Positions 5,617 through 8,542 of a stretch of DNA of 8,542 bases are shown here, in pieces; the stretch's first letter is position 1, and each line of letters begins with the position of its first letter. The position numbers and the translations under genes are program-made. The stretch is from contig CAMWZE010000048.1 of NCBI GenBank assembly GCA_947178685.1, positions 1-8,542 of the forward strand, written 5' to 3'. The DNA is from an uncultured Porphyromonadaceae bacterium (lineage in GTDB: Bacteria; Bacteroidota; Bacteroidia; Bacteroidales; Muribaculaceae). A model generated the notes under the pieces. It saw only the letters and a list, made by a program, of their open reading frames with translations, was not told the DNA's origin and searched no databases.

Positions 5617-8181
5617 ATGAATAAACTGATTTCCCGTAACCTCTCCGCAATTCTACTTTCGGCGGCTCTCCTGCCTGCCGTTTCCTATGCCGACACAACG
5701 GATGGAGTGGTCTACAAAGACAAGACAAAAAGATTTACCGTAGTGGCCGATGGTCTCATAAGAATGGAATATGCCCCCGATGGCAAATTCAACGATGACC
5801 CAAGCTTCGTGGCCTACGAGCGTCAATATCCGCAGACTGATGTCAAGGTAGATGACAACGGAAAGACCGTGACCATCACCACTCCGAAAATGACACTATC
5901 TTATAAGAAGGAGAAAGGTCCCTTCTCTCCGGATAATCTCACCATTGTCTCGGCCGAAGGAGTGGCTCCATTCACATGGACACCGGGCACTAAACAGGAG
6001 TATAATCTTGAGGGCACAACCCGCACGCTCGACTGGTGGAACGGTCCGGAACTGCAATGGACCAATAAGGAGGGGAAATGGATGACGCGTAAAGGTGTGC
6101 TTGAAAAGGGACTCATAGCCCGCGACGGATGGACTCTCATTGACGATTCAAGAGGATTCCTCCTTGATGATGATCCCACAATTCCATGGGTAAAGAAACG
6201 CAAGATTAAGAAAGGTGCACAGGATTATTACTTCCTTGGCTATGGCACCGACTATAAAGGTGCTCTCAAAGACTTCACCACACTATCAGGCAAGATTCCG
6301 ATGCCTCCACGTTATGCCTTCGGATTCTGGTGGTCACGATGGTGGGCATATTCCGACCATGAACTCCGTGAACTCGTAGATAATTTCGAGACCTATGACA
6401 TACCGGTGGAGGTGCTTGTAATAGATATGGACTGGCACTATACGGATGAGGGACATGGAGGCTGGACCGGATGGACATGGAACAAAAGGCTATTCCCCGA
6501 CCCTCCGAAGCTCCTCAACTATCTCCGTGACAAAGATCTTAAGGTGACGCTTAACCTCCACCCCGCTTCCGGCGTGAAATATTATGAGGAGGCTTATCCG
6601 GAGGTGGCGCGTGCAAACGGAATCGATCCGGCAAGCAAGAAGGATGTGCCGTGGGTGTCGTCTGACCGACGCTTCATGAACAGCATGTTTGAACATATTC
6701 TCGACCCTATGACCAAGGAGGGGGTCAGCTTCTGGTGGATTGACTGGCAGCAGGCTCTTTACGATTCTAAGGTTGATTCTCTCAACAACACCTGGTGGAT
6801 CAATCATACCTTCTACAACAAGATGAAGCATACCGAGGATGTGCGTCCCATGATTTTCCACCGCTGGGGAGGCCTTGGCAATCACCGCTATCAGATTGGA
6901 TTCTCCGGCGACAGCTACACTACTTGGGAGACACTTAAATATATGCCCTACTTTACCAGCACCGCCTCTAATGTAGGTTATGGCTACTGGGGACATGATC
7001 TTGGCGGCTTCCGCCAGCTTCCTACAGACTCAGTTATGGATCCGGAGCTTTACACCCGTTTCTTCCAATTTGGTGTATATAGCCCCATCATGCGCACCCA
7101 CGCCGACAAGAAGGTGCCTTTGAATAAGGAACCCTGGATTTTCGACCGTTCTACATTGAGTCTGATACGTGACGCTGTGAAAGAGAGATATCGTCTTGTG
7201 CCTTATATCTACACCATGTCGCGTAAGGCTTACGACACCGGTGTCTCAATATGTCGTCCCATGTATTATGATTATCCTACGGTCGATAAAGCCTACAATA
7301 CACCCGACCAATATATGTTTGGTGATGAAATGATCGTTGCTCCGGTGGCTTCTCCCGCTGAAAACGGTGTTTCTACAATTAAGGTGTGGCTTCCCGATGG
7401 CAATTGGTATGAAGAGGCCACAGGCACCATTCTCTCCGGAGGTAAGGAATATGAGAGGGAGATGGCAATGAATGAATATCCCGTCTACATCAAGGCCGGT
7501 TCTGTTATTCCTAATCATAAACCGGATGTCAACAATCTCCGCTCCAACGCTGCCCCCTTATCCATCAATATTTATCCCGGCATCTCGGGTGAATTCTCAA
7601 TCTATGAAGATGCCGGCAACGACGACCGGTATGCCGATGAATGTGCTTTCACCCGCATCAATGCACAGCGGGAAGGGGATAATCTCAAGGTAAATGTGTC
7701 GCCAAGGGAGGGTTCTTATAAGGATATGCCATCTGCAAGAGATATGGAGGTGAAGGTTGTGGCCACACTTCCCCCCGTCAGTGTAAGCATTAATGGTAAA
7801 GATGCCAACTTCCGCTATATTCCCGAGGAGCTTTCAGTGGCTGTAGCTCTCCCCTCCGACGCCATTCAGAACGGTAGCGATATAGTCTTTACGTTCCCTG
7901 AAAACGCAGCAATAACCGATGGCTCAGTTGGACGCATGAATCGATTTGTTGACATATTCGGTGAACTCAAGAATCGGTATGCAGATCTTGAAGTGACCGA
8001 AGACTTCGGTCCTTTGAGCGTGATATTCGAGGCTATCGGTTATCATCCGGAGAATGCTAAAGAGCTTATAACTGACTTCAACGACCGATATAATCGCCTC
8101 CCCTCGATAATCGAGAAGCAAGAGATGCCGGAGGAGACCCGCACTTGGCTATTCTCACGCCTCGGTCTGTCCAAAAACTAA
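5617..8181 (+). CDS. GH31 family alpha-glycosidase, periplasmic, with extra C-terminal region
   Basis: Predicted 854-aa family 31 retaining alpha-glycosidase. A type I signal peptide covers residues 1-25 (cut after VSYA) with no lipobox, so a periplasmic location is likely. An N-terminal beta-sandwich (about 30-215) precedes a TIM barrel that starts near PMPPRYAFGFWWSRWW (228-243). Barrel motifs are VIDMDWHYT (268-276, Asp272 a likely sugar ligand), the nucleophile motif FWWIDWQQ (372-379, Asp376), GFSGDSYTTW with acid/base Asp432, YGYWGHDLGGF (455-465) and MRTHAD (492-497). C-terminal beta domains follow (about 575-765), including a DUF5110-like part around SINIYPGISGEFSIYEDAG. All expected catalytic residues are present. 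GH31 members include alpha-glucosidases, alpha-xylosidases, alpha-galactosidases and transglucosylases; the motifs do not decide between them. With a retaining-type GH97 alongside, an alpha-galactosyl or non-starch alpha-glucosyl substrate is a reasonable guess. Residues about 775-854 look helical and unlike the beta domains before them. It is divergent from GH97, with its own promoter and terminator. Confidence 0.94.
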   Translation: MNKLISRNLSAILLSAALLPAVSYADTTDGVVYKDKTKRFTVVADGLIRMEYAPDGKFNDDPSFVAYERQYPQTDVKVDDNGKTVTITTPKMTLSYKKEKGPFSPDNLTIVSAEGVAPFTWTPGTKQEYNLEGTTRTLDWWNGPELQWTNKEGKWMTRKGVLEKGLIARDGWTLIDDSRGFLLDDDPTIPWVKKRKIKKGAQDYYFLGYGTDYKGALKDFTTLSGKIPMPPRYAFGFWWSRWWAYSDHELRELVDNFETYDIPVEVLVIDMDWHYTDEGHGGWTGWTWNKRLFPDPPKLLNYLRDKDLKVTLNLHPASGVKYYEEAYPEVARANGIDPASKKDVPWVSSDRRFMNSMFEHILDPMTKEGVSFWWIDWQQALYDSKVDSLNNTWWINHTFYNKMKHTEDVRPMIFHRWGGLGNHRYQIGFSGDSYTTWETLKYMPYFTSTASNVGYGYWGHDLGGFRQLPTDSVMDPELYTRFFQFGVYSPIMRTHADKKVPLNKEPWIFDRSTLSLIRDAVKERYRLVPYIYTMSRKAYDTGVSICRPMYYDYPTVDKAYNTPDQYMFGDEMIVAPVASPAENGVSTIKVWLPDGNWYEEATGTILSGGKEYEREMAMNEYPVYIKAGSVIPNHKPDVNNLRSNAAPLSINIYPGISGEFSIYEDAGNDDRYADECAFTRINAQREGDNLKVNVSPREGSYKDMPSARDMEVKVVATLPPVSVSINGKDANFRYIPEELSVAVALPSDAIQNGSDIVFTFPENAAITDGSVGRMNRFVDIFGELKNRYADLEVTEDFGPLSVIFEAIGYHPENAKELITDFNDRYNRLPSIIEKQEMPEETRTWLFSRLGLSKN

Positions 8182-8195
8182 GAAACTCCAAAATA

Positions 8196-8229
8196 AAAAA
8201 TGGTCCTCCTATGACAGAGGACCATTTTT
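8196..8229. terminator. Bidirectional intrinsic terminator between GH31 and MFS genes
   Basis: A perfect 13-bp inverted repeat, AAAAATGGTCCTC (8196-8208) and GAGGACCATTTTT (8217-8229), encloses the 8-nt loop CTATGACA. On the plus strand it is followed by G and five more T; on the minus strand the arm likewise ends in a T-run. It lies in the 60-bp gap between two convergent stop codons and can end both transcripts. Confidence 0.92.
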
Positions 8230-8241
8230 GTTTTTGAGCTT

Positions 8242-8542
8242 TTATCCGATATAATCGAGACGACGGGTGGTGAAGAAATTGCGTGTGAAGAGGAAGAAGA
8301 TCAACGTACCTACCCCTTGAACTACTGCGGCTCCCCAGAATGCAGCTGAATAAGATATGTATTCCAAGAGGAACCCACCGGTGATGATACCAAGCCCCAT
8401 GCCCACATCCCATGCCGTAAGGATCGAAGAGTTGGCCGTGCCACGCTGGTCGTTACGGGCAAGCTTGATGAACATGTTGAGGAAGGCGGGATACATATGA
8501 CCGTTGCCAAGACCGATCATGGCAGCTGAGAGATAGTAGGCC
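8242..8542 (-). CDS. Major facilitator superfamily transporter, C-terminal end (partial)
   Basis: An open reading frame enters from the right edge and stops at TAA (8244..8242), giving about 100 visible residues. The frame is open beyond the internal Met at 8520, reading AYYLSAAM before it, so the true start lies outside the window. Hydrophobic stretches fit the last three helices of a 12-helix MFS protein: one through GLGNGHMYPAFLNMF, one through VGMGLGIITGGFLL, and one through AAFWGAAVVQGVGTLIFFLF. The segment KLARNDQRGTANSSILTAWD between the first two resembles the charged loop and helix entry of the C-terminal half of MFS carriers. The tail TRNFFTTRRLDYIG is short and basic. It is convergent with GH31 across a shared terminator, so it is probably not part of the PUL operon. 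Substrate cannot be told. Confidence 0.82.
   Translation of the reverse strand, partial: AYYLSAAMIGLGNGHMYPAFLNMFIKLARNDQRGTANSSILTAWDVGMGLGIITGGFLLEYISYSAAFWGAAVVQGVGTLIFFLFTRNFFTTRRLDYIG

Noticed and set aside
6490..6996. 168-codon minus-strand open frame inside GH31
   Set aside because: Antisense to the catalytic barrel including the nucleophile and acid/base motifs; the translation has no coherent domain.

Overview
The window looks like part of a polysaccharide utilization locus (PUL) from a gut-type Bacteroidales bacterium. The signs are a SusC-type TonB-dependent transporter with a carboxypeptidase-regulatory-like N-terminal domain, Sec-exported glycoside hydrolases, A/T-rich leaders with no Shine-Dalgarno sequence, and a TAnnTTTG-type -7 promoter element. 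The mixed base composition would suit Muribaculaceae or a relative, but genus cannot be settled from this sequence alone.

Layout. Three genes run leftward on the minus strand: a GH97 family glycosidase (3329-5260), a SusC-like outer-membrane transporter (105-3200), and the first five codons of what is probably the paired SusD-like lipoprotein (ATG at 16..14, cut by the window edge). A 356-bp divergent intergenic region (5261-5616) separates them from a rightward GH31 family alpha-glycosidase (5617-8181). After it come a bidirectional hairpin terminator (8196-8229) and the convergent 3' end of a major facilitator superfamily transporter (8242-8542, minus strand, N-terminal part outside the window).

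How the genes may work together. SusC with its SusD partner would bind an oligosaccharide at the cell surface and import it into the periplasm. GH97 and GH31, both with type I signal peptides and no lipobox, would then cut alpha-linked sugars from it there. The order GH97-susC-susD matches susB-susC-susD of the Bacteroides thetaiotaomicron starch system. However, the GH97 carries the catalytic layout of the retaining (alpha-galactosidase-type) branch rather than the inverting SusB branch, and a GH31 takes the place of a GH13 amylase. The substrate is therefore probably an alpha-galactoside or a non-starch alpha-glucan; this is inference.

Regulation. The most noteworthy non-coding signal is in the divergent region. 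A bipartite element, CGTACAAA-N4-GTGC, occurs twice exactly 21 bp apart (5384-5399 and 5405-5420), with weaker copies in the same phase on both sides. Tandem bipartite sites at 21 bp are the geometry used by AraC-type DNA-binding domains, the kind found in hybrid two-component regulators of PULs. The array lies upstream of a -7 element for the GH97-susC operon that lacks a good -33 element, as expected for an activator-dependent promoter. The GH31 gene has a more complete promoter of its own.

I see no CRISPR array, tRNA, rRNA, insertion sequence or phage gene. The window is best read as a PUL with a possibly unusual substrate and a clear candidate operator, not as a new class of system.
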